Shown: positions 1 to 6,610 of the stretch, one piece after another
Layout: each line of letters begins with the position of its first letter
Position numbering within the stretch: position 1 is the first letter of the stretch
From: an uncultured Eubacteriales bacterium
Lineage (GTDB): Bacteria; Bacillota; Clostridia; Peptostreptococcales; Anaerovoracaceae
Length of the DNA: 36,245 nucleotides
Direction of reading: 5' to 3'
NCBI GenBank assembly: GCA_900320285.1
Contig: ONRQ01000015.1
Span: 1 to 36,245, forward strand
Notes under the pieces: generated by a model
The model's input: the letters and a program-made list of their open reading frames with translations, nothing else
Told to the model about the DNA's origin: nothing
Database searches by the model: none
Program-made: the position numbers and the translations under genes

Positions 1-96
1 TCGTCGCTCGTCGCTTATTGGTCGTCGTCTCGTCGACCCTCCTGCAATTCATCCCACCACCTGCAGAGGATGGGGGAATTCTTGCTAAGATATGTT

Positions 97-128
97 AAAA
101 AGGCCGCCAGTTCACGTAACTAGGCGGC
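97..128 (-). terminator. Intrinsic terminator of the candidate small RNA
   Basis: GCCGCC (103-108) pairs with GGCGGC (123-128); AGTT/AACT extends the stem with one bulged A and a CACGT loop. On the minus strand the stem is followed by C and five T (102-97), a canonical Rho-independent layout. On the plus strand the tail is poor in T. Confidence 0.7.
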
Positions 129-177
129 GACACAAATCTTTGGGTCGAGTTAGTCGTTGACGAACGACGCTCTTCCT
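97..177 (-). ncRNA. Candidate small RNA, about 80 nt
   Basis: Seen in sequence: a minus-strand promoter (184-212) is followed by a transcript with no plausible reading frame, an internal hairpin at 168-153 (GTCGTT / AACGAC, loop CGTC), a single-stranded stretch containing CTCGACCC, and a GC-rich terminator hairpin at 128-103 followed by CTTTTT. The start near 177 is placed seven bases after the -10 box and the end near 97 on the T-run. I do not recognise an RNA family. It is inferred to be an independent sRNA because no gene lies between promoter and terminator. Target unknown. Confidence 0.5.
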
Positions 178-183
178 GACCAA

Positions 184-212
184 ATTATAAACATAGCATA
201 GAATGACCGCAA
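184..212 (-). promoter_or_regulatory. Sigma-70 type promoter for the small RNA
   Basis: Minus strand TTGCGG (212-207), 17-nt spacer, perfect TATAAT (189-184). No open reading frame begins downstream on this strand, so it should drive the candidate small RNA. Confidence 0.6.
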
Positions 213-294
213 GGCCCTTTTGAGAATCAGATCTTCTGTCATGCTAATGTGCAAAGGCTTGCCTATGTCTTTGTTTAATAATAAATAAAAGCCG

Positions 295-322
295 TTGACA
301 CATCACTGTATCGTGATATAGT
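295..322 (+). promoter_or_regulatory. Promoter of the DUF4160/DUF2442 pair
   Basis: Perfect -35 TTGACA (295-300), 16-nt spacer, -10 TATAGT (317-322). The DUF4160 start codon follows at 338 with an AGGAG site at 328-332, so the 5' leader is very short. Confidence 0.7.
302..317. promoter_or_regulatory. Operator-like inverted repeat inside the promoter
   Basis: ATCAC (302-306) and GTGAT (313-317) form a perfect 5-bp inverted repeat with a 6-base centre between the -35 and -10 boxes. A dimeric repressor bound here would block the promoter. The HTH-bearing DUF2442 protein downstream is the obvious candidate for autoregulation, but that is inference. Confidence 0.4.
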
Positions 323-337
323 TAAATAGGAGTAATT

Positions 338-592
338 ATGCCAACTATTTCCAGATTCTATGGAATCGTAGTAAGAATGTACTTCCTTCCCTCTGAACAT
401 AACCCGCCTCATATACATGTGATATATGGGGAAAATGCCGCTTCGATCGAAATAGAAACAGGCGCAATCATAGACGGATATCTTCCGGGCAAAGCTTTAT
501 CCATGACACAAGAGTGGATGGAACTGCATAGACAAGAGCTATCAGAGATTTGGGATACACAGGAATTTAAAAGCATTCCGCCGCTAGAATAG
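338..592 (+). CDS. DUF4160 domain protein
   Basis: An 84-residue protein matching the small DUF4160 family: N-terminal PTISRFYGI segment, then the characteristic N-P-P-H-I-H-V block around residues 22-28, then a short alpha-helical end. No signal peptide or membrane segment. DUF4160 genes are very often followed directly by a DUF2442 gene, as here (next start 26 nt downstream), and the pair has a toxin-antitoxin-like size and layout, although I know of no demonstrated activity for this pair. Start ATG 338 has an AGGAG site five bases upstream. Both proteins should be cytoplasmic and co-expressed. Confidence 0.85.
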   Translation: MPTISRFYGIVVRMYFLPSEHNPPHIHVIYGENAASIEIETGAIIDGYLPGKALSMTQEWMELHRQELSEIWDTQEFKSIPPLE

Positions 593-618
593 CAGCGCCG
601 AACCTGAAAGGAGGTTTT

Positions 619-1059
619 ATGTTTCATAAGGTGAAAAGTGTCAGCCCTCTGCCTGACTACAGGCTGAGCGTCCAGTTTTCCGAAGGTGTGACAAAGATAT
701 ATGATGTAAAGCCTCTGTTAAAGAGCCTAAAGCCATTCGAGGCTTTCCTGAACAAGCCAGAGCTCTTTTATGAGGTCTGTGTTGACACAGGCGGTTACGG
801 CATAGTCTGGAATGATGATATCGACTTATCGTGCGACGAGCTATATGACAATGGAGTGAAAGTCGATTCGCCATTTGACAATCTGATGTCATTTGGAGAT
901 GCGACCCAGTTATGGGGTCTGAATGAAAGTACGCTACGTAAAGCAATTGTGTATGGAAAGCTTGTAAACGGCGTTGATGTATGCAAATTCGGAAAGCAGT
1001 GGATAATTACTGTGGACGCAATGAAGCGTGAATATGGAGAGCCAAAGACTACTTTATAA
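619..1059 (+). CDS. DUF2442 protein with C-terminal HTH domain
   Basis: 146 residues. Residues 1-82 match DUF2442 (NE0471 N-terminal-like fold), with the typical opening about residues 1-25 and the Y-G-I-V-W-N-D-D-I-D-L-S block near 60-70. Residues about 92-140 form a second small domain (L-W-G-L-N-E-S-T-L-R-K-A-I followed by a conserved W-I-I-T-V-D) resembling a helix-turn-helix DNA-reading domain, so the protein may be the regulator of its own operon. It lies 26 nt after DUF4160, with a perfect AAAGGAGG site at 607-614. A hairpin at 1081-1102 follows. The DUF2442 call is firm; DNA binding is inferred. Confidence 0.82.
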   Translation: MFHKVKSVSPLPDYRLSVQFSEGVTKIYDVKPLLKSLKPFEAFLNKPELFYEVCVDTGGYGIVWNDDIDLSCDELYDNGVKVDSPFDNLMSFGDATQLWGLNESTLRKAIVYGKLVNGVDVCKFGKQWIITVDAMKREYGEPKTTL

Positions 1060-1080
1060 AGAACGTCTGCACAAACAAGA

Positions 1081-1102
1081 ACAGGAGCCCGAAGGCTCCT
1101 GT
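1081..1102. terminator. Shared stem-loop between convergent genes
   Basis: ACAGGAGCC (1081-1089), loop CGAA, GGCTCCTGT (1094-1102): a perfect 9-bp stem. It lies between the rightward DUF2442 gene and the leftward ABC operon. On the minus strand it is followed by TCTTGTTT, on the plus strand by CATCATTG, so it suits the leftward operon better. A second small stem GGGGA/TCCCC (1113-1126) is followed by TTTT on the plus strand. Confidence 0.55.
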
Positions 1103-1138
1103 CATCATTGTTGGGGACTGTCCCCTTTTGGGTTTCCC

Positions 1139-1915
1139 TCACGCCAGATTAAGTTTGTTTTCCATCAGATATTTGCAGATGAAGAAGTAGATCACCGAGA
1201 AGATCACCGTCAGGATGAAGCCCGGTATGAATACTCTGTTGAAGTTCACGAATCCGTCTGTGCCGTACTCCAGATTGATGAACAGCGGAAGCAGGGCTCT
1301 TCCTACTGATGATTCAAATATCAGGATCCCTATGTAGGCTCCAATCGATGCGAGTGTGGTTCGGTTCTGCACCTGATGTCCGATCGTGATCGCTGCATAG
1401 ATCTGCATGATGGTCTTCACCGTGCCTGTGATTGTCAGAATCAGCACCTCTATCACATACAGTCCGAAATGCTTCGGCAAATCAATCTGATAGAAGGACT
1501 GTATCAGTTCCCTAAGACTTATGAACTCTCCCGAGACTATGACTGCTCCGATTCCTATAAGGAGACCCGTAAAAACTGCAACCAGTATGGTCACAAATAT
1601 CCACAGTGTTGCGGATATCGCCTTGTTGCCTATGTGTTCTGAAACAGTCACCGGCAGCACATGGTTGAAGTATGCTTCGTCGCCCAGCAGACTGTTGCTG
1701 TATCTCTGGACTATCATGATCACTGTCATAACGAAGATGGCTGTCGCTATCGCTGTATAGAGCAGCGCGGATATTACCACCATGAATTCATTCTTCGATT
1801 CCGCAGCCTGAGTCGTCAGTCCGAGAAACAGCGCCGTTGCAGCCCATGCCACATACAGCGGCAGCAGTTTGCGTCCCATTGCCGGGATCTCGTATTTAAG
1901 AAGTTTACCTAACAT
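1139..1915 (-). CDS. ABC-2 type transporter permease
   Basis: 258-residue integral membrane protein with about six hydrophobic spans, including one starting near residue 20, one near 45-65, a pair in the middle, and a last one near 235-250, with a short basic tail. Its start codon lies inside the end of the ATPase gene (7-nt overlap), and GGAGGT precedes it, so it is translationally coupled. Together with the upstream ATPase and GntR regulator this is the layout of YtrA-type operons that respond to cell-envelope stress or antibiotics. Substrate cannot be read from the sequence. The partner ATPase is the adjacent gene. Confidence 0.85.
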   Translation of the reverse strand: MLGKLLKYEIPAMGRKLLPLYVAWAATALFLGLTTQAAESKNEFMVVISALLYTAIATAIFVMTVIMIVQRYSNSLLGDEAYFNHVLPVTVSEHIGNKAISATLWIFVTILVAVFTGLLIGIGAVIVSGEFISLRELIQSFYQIDLPKHFGLYVIEVLILTITGTVKTIMQIYAAITIGHQVQNRTTLASIGAYIGILIFESSVGRALLPLFINLEYGTDGFVNFNRVFIPGFILTVIFSVIYFFICKYLMENKLNLA

Positions 1916-2604
1916 TTGAATACCTCCCTGAAGAGCTTGTCTACGCTTTCACCCTTCTCTTCGCGGATAGCGTCCGCTGCTTTGTGAAGGACCACTCTGC
2001 CTTCCTTTAGGAACACTACGTCATCGAGCACCGACTCCACATCTGCGATCAGGTGGGTCGAGATAAGCACGACCGCATTTTCGTTGTAGTTCGAGATTAT
2101 AGTGCGGAGGATGTAGTCCCTCGTTGCCGGGTCGACTCCGCCGATAGGCTCATCGAGCAGATAGACCTCGGCCTGTCTTGCCATTACCAGGCAGAGCTGC
2201 AGTTTCTCTTTTGTACCCTTTGACATCTTTTTCATTGTCTGTTTGCGGTTGATGCCGAGGTCGTCCACCATGGACTCCGCTTTCAGCCTGTCGAAGTCCT
2301 CGAAGAAGTCTTCGTAGATGTCCATGAGCTGCGATGCTGTCATGTAATCAGGCAGCGCGTTCCTGTCAGGCAGGTATGCCACCACTTTCTTTGTTTCGAC
2401 TCCCGGCATATTGCCGTTGATAGTAACGCTGCCCGATGTAGGCTGAAGCAGCCCGTTCAGTATTTTGATAAGCGTAGTCTTTCCGCTTCCGTTCGGTCCG
2501 AGCAGTCCTACGATCTGTCCCTGCTCCAGCGAGACAGTGACATCGTCAAGAGCCGTAAGATCGCCGAAGTTCTTTGTAAGATTGTTGATCTCTATTCTTG
2601 CCAT
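1909..2604 (-). CDS. ABC transporter ATP-binding protein (YtrB-like)
   Basis: 231 residues, one nucleotide-binding domain. Walker A G-P-N-G-S-G-K-T-T at residues 36-44; Walker B V-Y-L-L-D-E-P-I-G-G-V-D-P; switch histidine in L-I-S-T-H. The signature motif is the degenerate M-S-K-G-T-K-E-K variant typical of this exporter-like subgroup rather than LSGGQ. AAGGAGG lies seven bases before the ATG at 2604. It overlaps the permease gene and follows the GntR gene by 15 nt, so all three are one transcript. The complex should act at the cytoplasmic membrane, probably in export or antibiotic protection. Confidence 0.93.
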   Translation of the reverse strand: MARIEINNLTKNFGDLTALDDVTVSLEQGQIVGLLGPNGSGKTTLIKILNGLLQPTSGSVTINGNMPGVETKKVVAYLPDRNALPDYMTASQLMDIYEDFFEDFDRLKAESMVDDLGINRKQTMKKMSKGTKEKLQLCLVMARQAEVYLLDEPIGGVDPATRDYILRTIISNYNENAVVLISTHLIADVESVLDDVVFLKEGRVVLHKAADAIREEKGESVDKLFREVFKC

Positions 2605-2619
2605 CTCTCTGCCTCCTTT

Positions 2620-2988
2620 CTACTTTATCTCTTTCATCCATTTGTCTACGGATGCTTTTATTGCGTTATCGTCCATTCCTATCTTGCGAAGCTTCTCTGT
2701 GAGTTCTTCGAAGTATTTCTTCGCAAGCTCCTCGTGCAGATCTCTGAGCACAGCTTCCTCCTTTGTAACAAATCTCCCGCTTGTACGCTCCGTATAGACC
2801 AGTCCCCTGCGTTCCAGCTCAGCAAGAGCTCTCTGCATGGTATTCGGATTGACTCCGGCATCCAGCGCCAGATCTCTCACCGACGGCAGCTTGTCGCCGG
2901 GTGCATATGCGTTGCTGGCAATACGCATGGTCATCTCATCTATTATCTGAGTGTAGATAGGGATTCCATCTTTAAAGTTCCATTCCAT
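2620..2988 (-). CDS. GntR-family regulator, YtrA subfamily
   Basis: 122 residues: N-terminal winged HTH (about residues 5-75, with I-P-I-Y-x-Q-I, G-D-K-L-P-S-V-R-D-L-A and N-P-N-T-M-Q-R-A-L-A-E-L-E-R-R-G, the GntR recognition helix) and a short helical C-terminal tail of about 45 residues instead of a ligand-binding domain. That short architecture is the YtrA subfamily, whose members repress their own ABC transporter operon. It is first in the operon, and a 38-bp palindrome covers its promoter at 3013-3050. The ligand or signal is unknown; some relatives respond to cell-wall-active antibiotics. Confidence 0.93.
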   Translation of the reverse strand: MEWNFKDGIPIYTQIIDEMTMRIASNAYAPGDKLPSVRDLALDAGVNPNTMQRALAELERRGLVYTERTSGRFVTKEEAVLRDLHEELAKKYFEELTEKLRKIGMDDNAIKASVDKWMKEIK

Positions 2989-3012
2989 TTTGCCGTCCCT
3001 TCTCTTTCACTT

Positions 3013-3050
3013 TTGTATTACTGTATTAACTACTTAGTACAATAGTACAA
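3013..3050. promoter_or_regulatory. Putative GntR/YtrA operator
   Basis: A 38-bp imperfect palindrome: comparing it with its own reverse complement leaves 8 mismatched positions. Its halves carry the spaced words TTGTA-TA-TGTA-TAA and the reverse, with an ACTA-AG-TAGT core. It overlaps the -10 box and the start region of the GntR operon promoter, so binding would repress it. Confidence 0.7.
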
Positions 3051-3067
3051 AAAGGCCCCCTTGTCAA
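3039..3067 (-). promoter_or_regulatory. Promoter of the GntR-ABC operon
   Basis: Minus strand perfect TTGACA (3067-3062), 17-nt spacer, TATTGT (3044-3039). The GntR start codon is about 50 nt downstream. Confidence 0.75.
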
Positions 3068-3149
3068 CACCTTTTCTGGTTATTTCAATATATTAAGAAA
3101 CGGCATCATCCTTAGCGGAATCGATATCTTTCCGATAGTTAGTCAAAAG

Positions 3150-3181
3150 AAAAAGGATAGCCGCAATGACTATCCTTTTTT
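3150..3181. terminator. Bidirectional intrinsic terminator
   Basis: AAAAAGGATAG (3150-3160) pairs with CTATCCTTTTT (3170-3180) around a 9-base loop, giving a U-run on both strands. On the minus strand it ends the small membrane protein / alcohol dehydrogenase transcript. Confidence 0.85.
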
Positions 3182-3232
3182 GACTTTTCATTTGTTTGGC
3201 ATATACGTTTCTTTTGATTGTTGCGGTCCCGG

Positions 3233-3394
3233 TCAGAGGTCATCGTCCTTTCTGACCAGACAGTAAATCCCTATCATAAGCCAGCATACCGCTGCAACCA
3301 GATATCCCCAGCTGCGTTTTGCAAAGAATACCAGGAAGCACACGATAAATGCTATGAAGTAAAATGCCGCCAATGTTTTATTACTTTGAAACAT
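3233..3394 (-). CDS. Small two-span membrane protein
   Basis: 53 residues if started at the ATG at 3394, which has a perfect AGGAGGTGA site seven bases upstream; a longer frame to 3439 has no such support. Two hydrophobic segments (about residues 9-25 and 29-45) are joined by a short basic turn (K-R-S-W-G), and the end is charged (R-K-D-D-D-L). No family recognised. It follows the alcohol dehydrogenase gene by 68 nt on the same strand and precedes a strong terminator, so it is probably its operon partner. Confidence 0.65.
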   Translation of the reverse strand: MFQSNKTLAAFYFIAFIVCFLVFFAKRSWGYLVAAVCWLMIGIYCLVRKDDDL

Positions 3395-3462
3395 GTATCT
3401 CACCTCCTGCGGGATCACCTGATGCGGCAGGTTTTCCAAGTGTGCGTCTTAAAACCGAAAAG

Positions 3463-4638
3463 CTACTTCAGGCCGGAGGCCATCATGTAGATGTTGAAGA
3501 TATCTTCAGTATCGAGGACTTTGAAGTTTCCGATCTTGCGTGCGTTCTGGAATGTTACTCCAAGTGCTGCCGTGCGGCATGCCGCTTCGTCGAAGTTGAG
3601 TCCGAGGCCCTTGATGTCTGTCGGCATGTCGATCGAGCGGAAGAACGCCTCGAATTTTTCAATAGTCTTGATTGGATCGCTTTCACCAAATACGCCTTCG
3701 CCGAGCTTTACAAATCTGGACGGATCTACTTCCAGCACATACCTTGCCCAGGATCCCCAGATAGCCGCGAGGCCTGCGCCATGCGCTACATCGTATTCTG
3801 CAGAGAGCTCATGCTCTATCTGGTGACATGCCCAGTCACCCTTGTTGGAGTTGCCGGCTGCCATGAGTCCGTTATGCGAGAGCGAGCCGCACCACATGAG
3901 GTTGGCTCTTGCGTCGTAGTCTTCCGGATTTTCGAGCGCTGCCGGAGCCCACTTCATAACTTCCTTAAGGAGTGTGAACGAGAGCTGGTCTGTGAAGTCG
4001 AGCGCATATCCCTGGTGGAAATATCTCTCGAGGGTGTGCATCATGATGTCGGTAGCGCCGCATGCTGTCTGGTATTTTGATACAGTTGCGGTCAGCATAG
4101 GGTCGAGCATAGCAAACTTCACTCTTCCGAAGTCTGTGTTGACGCCCCTCTTGTAGGTAGTCTCGGTCTCGTCGTTAGTGATAACGGACGAGTCACTCAT
4201 CTCGGAACCGGTCGCCGAAAGTGTCAGTACGCATCCAACCGGAGCAGTGCCCTCGACTTTGCGCTTGCCGCAGTAGAAGTCCCAGACATCTCCGCCACCG
4301 TAAACACCGTAGCCGATAGCCTTGGCACTGTCGAGAACGGAACCGCCGCCGACAGCCAGAATGAAGTCGCAGCCTTCGTCCTCGTAAAGCTTTATGCCTT
4401 CGCGTACCAGCGAGACTCTCGGATTTGGAACAACACCGCCGAGTTCAACATACTCGATACCTGCGTCTTTGAGTTTTTCCTCAATATCGTCCAGCAGGCC
4501 TGTTCTTCTGACCGAGCCGCTTCCGAAATGCACGAGCACCTTTACAGCACCGTACTCCTTCAGAACCTCGCCGACCTGATCCTCGGCGCCTATGCCAAAA
4601 TACACATGAGTCGGTGTAAAGTATTCCATTATAGCCAT
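3463..4638 (-). CDS. Iron-containing alcohol dehydrogenase (butanol dehydrogenase type)
   Basis: 391 residues, the full length of group III Fe-ADHs. The nucleotide-binding motif A-V-G-G-G-S-V-L-D-S-A-K is at about residues 95-106. Metal ligands fit D197, H201, H272 and H286, with the same 14-residue spacing between the last two as in YqhD. The family reduces aldehydes (butyraldehyde, acetaldehyde and others) with NAD(P)H in fermentation; the exact substrate cannot be read. An AGGAG site precedes ATG 4638. The gene stands alone between the alpha-glucosidase gene and a small membrane protein gene. Confidence 0.93.
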   Translation of the reverse strand: MAIMEYFTPTHVYFGIGAEDQVGEVLKEYGAVKVLVHFGSGSVRRTGLLDDIEEKLKDAGIEYVELGGVVPNPRVSLVREGIKLYEDEGCDFILAVGGGSVLDSAKAIGYGVYGGGDVWDFYCGKRKVEGTAPVGCVLTLSATGSEMSDSSVITNDETETTYKRGVNTDFGRVKFAMLDPMLTATVSKYQTACGATDIMMHTLERYFHQGYALDFTDQLSFTLLKEVMKWAPAALENPEDYDARANLMWCGSLSHNGLMAAGNSNKGDWACHQIEHELSAEYDVAHGAGLAAIWGSWARYVLEVDPSRFVKLGEGVFGESDPIKTIEKFEAFFRSIDMPTDIKGLGLNFDEAACRTAALGVTFQNARKIGNFKVLDTEDIFNIYMMASGLK

Positions 4639-4747
4639 TGTCTTTCTCCTTTTCTGTAATAGTCCAAGACTTTTACCGTTGTTGCTTTTGCGGCGCTGCG
4701 TACACAGATGTCACCCTTTGGATTCTGGTGCAGTGCCCTGTCGTTTT

Positions 4748-6499
4748 TTATATTCTGTTCTCTTCAAACAGTATAGCCTCGTAAGGCTTCATGTGCATTA
4801 TCTCTTCGACCTCTGCGTCCGTGCGGTCGCGGTTGGTCATGCGGATCGTCAGCTCATCAAGCTCGAAGTCGCCCGGCATTATGAAGTCGGCGCGCACGCC
4901 GGAGAAGTTGCCGACGATCAGGAAGCGCTTGTCCCCATAGCATCTGCTGTATGAGATCACCTGTCTGTCATCAGGATAATACTCGATAGTGCTGCCGTAA
5001 AGGATCGTTTTCTCCGACTTCCTGAATGCGAGCAGCTTCTGGTAGAAGCGGTAGATCGACTTGCCCGGATCGAAGGCCGGGTCTGACGGATCTGTCACAG
5101 TGGTGCTGCTTTTAGCCAGATCTGCCTCAACATTTATTTCCTTGTATTCAGGATTAACGCACTGCCACGGCTTGGCTCCTGCGTTGAATCCCGCGTTGTA
5201 CGACGAATCCCACTGCATCGGGGTTCTGGCGTTGTCTCTGGCGGCGCCCCTCATCATCCTGAACGCAACACGCTCCGGAATATGCAGGTCCTCAGCCATC
5301 TCGAAAATGAAATGCGTCACCGGATCCTTCATCTCTTTGAGGCTTCTGAACTTCGTATTGGTCATGCCGATCTCTTCGCCCTGATAGATGAACGGCGTGC
5401 CCCAGCCGAGGAATGTGATCATCGCCAGGAATGTGGCTGCCTCATATCTATATCTCTTTGTGTTGATGCCGAACCTGCTGACGCTTCTGGCCTGATCGTG
5501 GTTCTCCAGTACGAGCGTATTCCACCCGCTCCCGTGATACTTGATCTGAGGAGCCAGCAGTCCGCGCTTGAACTGCCTGAGGTTGAATGGCTTCGGTATC
5601 ATCTTGAGGCCGAACGCATTATCCGAGGTCAGGTGCTCAAAGTCGAAGATGGTGTCGAGCTCGCCGTTTTCTTCATTTATATATCTGTCCGCGTGCTCTT
5701 CGTCAGGTATGTAGGATTCGCCGACGGTGTATGTGTCGTAAAGCGAGAGCGCCTTGTCGTTCAGCTCCTTCAGGAACTCATGCATGCGCGGCCCGTCGAC
5801 ATAATACGGTACGCCTTTCTGGAATCGGATCGGATTCTTGTCGTCCTTGAACGGATAAACCTTCGAGATCATATTGAACACATCGAATCTGAATCCGTCG
5901 ACGCCCTTTTCGAGCCAGAACTTCAAGACACTTATCATCTCTTCCCTGACCTTAGGATTCTCCCAATTGAGGTCAGGCTGCTCCGGCGCAAAGAGGTGCA
6001 GGTAGTATTCGTTGGTACCCAATATCCTCTCCCATGCCGGACCGGTGAACGAAGACGTCCAGTTGGTCGGCGGGATCAGCTCGCCATCCTTATCTTTTCT
6101 GCCCTCTCTGATGATGTAGTAATCGCGGTATGGCGAATTCTTGTCGGCCAGCGCGGCCTTGAACCACGCGTGCTCATTGCTCGTATGATTGAACACGGCA
6201 TCCATTATCACCCTGAGGCCGCGCTTATGGCATTCAGCCACGAGCCTGTCGAAGTCCTCCATTGTGCCGAACGCAGGATGGATCTTCTTATAGTCTGCTA
6301 TGTCGTAGCCGTAGTCCCTCCACGGCGAATCGTAGAGCGGCGAGAACCAGATGGCAGTCGCGCCAAGATCCTTGATGTAGTCAAGCTTCGAGATGATGCC
6401 GGGAATGTCGCCAATACCGTCATTATTCGAATCCATATAGCTGAGCGGATAAATCTGATAGACCACCGCTTCCTTGTACCAGTTAGTTTTTACAGCCAT
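4748..6499 (-). CDS. GH13 alpha-glucosidase (oligo-1,6-glucosidase type)
   Basis: 583 residues, a complete GH13 enzyme: N-terminal (beta/alpha)8 barrel with a calcium-site-like D-S-N-N-D-G-I-G-D loop (residues 23-31), the D-A-V-F-N-H motif near 100, nucleophile D206 in G-F-R-F-D, acid/base E261 in V-G-E-S, and transition-state D335 in E-N-H-D; a small beta domain closes the C terminus. It belongs to the cluster with oligo-1,6-glucosidase, trehalose-6-phosphate hydrolase and sucrose isomerase; no signal peptide, so it acts inside the cell on imported oligosaccharides. No transporter or regulator lies nearby. The Shine-Dalgarno is weak (AAGAGAC). Confidence 0.92.
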   Translation of the reverse strand: MAVKTNWYKEAVVYQIYPLSYMDSNNDGIGDIPGIISKLDYIKDLGATAIWFSPLYDSPWRDYGYDIADYKKIHPAFGTMEDFDRLVAECHKRGLRVIMDAVFNHTSNEHAWFKAALADKNSPYRDYYIIREGRKDKDGELIPPTNWTSSFTGPAWERILGTNEYYLHLFAPEQPDLNWENPKVREEMISVLKFWLEKGVDGFRFDVFNMISKVYPFKDDKNPIRFQKGVPYYVDGPRMHEFLKELNDKALSLYDTYTVGESYIPDEEHADRYINEENGELDTIFDFEHLTSDNAFGLKMIPKPFNLRQFKRGLLAPQIKYHGSGWNTLVLENHDQARSVSRFGINTKRYRYEAATFLAMITFLGWGTPFIYQGEEIGMTNTKFRSLKEMKDPVTHFIFEMAEDLHIPERVAFRMMRGAARDNARTPMQWDSSYNAGFNAGAKPWQCVNPEYKEINVEADLAKSSTTVTDPSDPAFDPGKSIYRFYQKLLAFRKSEKTILYGSTIEYYPDDRQVISYSRCYGDKRFLIVGNFSGVRADFIMPGDFELDELTIRMTNRDRTDAEVEEIMHMKPYEAILFEENRI

Positions 6500-6535
6500 T
6501 TTTGTCTCTTTTCTGCGATGAGGTTGAGAGTATCT

Positions 6536-6603
6536 GCCGCACGCAGCAATTGTCCTGAAGCGAGCGTGTCAGCGAGCAGAGGGAAATTGCGACGAGATGC
6601 GGC
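6536..6603. other. Nested hairpin between pyrophosphatase and alpha-glucosidase genes
   Basis: GCCGCA (6536-6541) pairs with TGCGGC (6598-6603), and inside it GCAATT (6546-6551) pairs with AATTGC (6585-6590). The loop carries CGAGCGTGTCAGCGAGC. It lies just upstream of the alpha-glucosidase start and 8 nt from the pyrophosphatase stop; there is no T-run, so it may be a processing or leader structure. Confidence 0.45.
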
Positions 6604-6610
6604 GCTTATC

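Larger units (their letters stand above)
1..337. other. Gene-free left edge
   Basis: No credible coding region. The stretch holds a candidate minus-strand small RNA (97-177) with its promoter (184-212), and the plus-strand promoter and operator of the DUF4160 gene (295-322). Bases 1-40 are rich in GTCG/TCGTCG words; TCGACCC at 33-39 is complementary to GGGTCGA at 142-148, giving a weak long-range inverted similarity with the small RNA region. Confidence 0.6.

Noticed and set aside
1113-1126. GGGGA/TCCCC motif shared with 15462-15475 as a REP-type mobile repeat
   Set aside because: Two short GC-rich matches are too few for a family, and no associated transposase is in the window.
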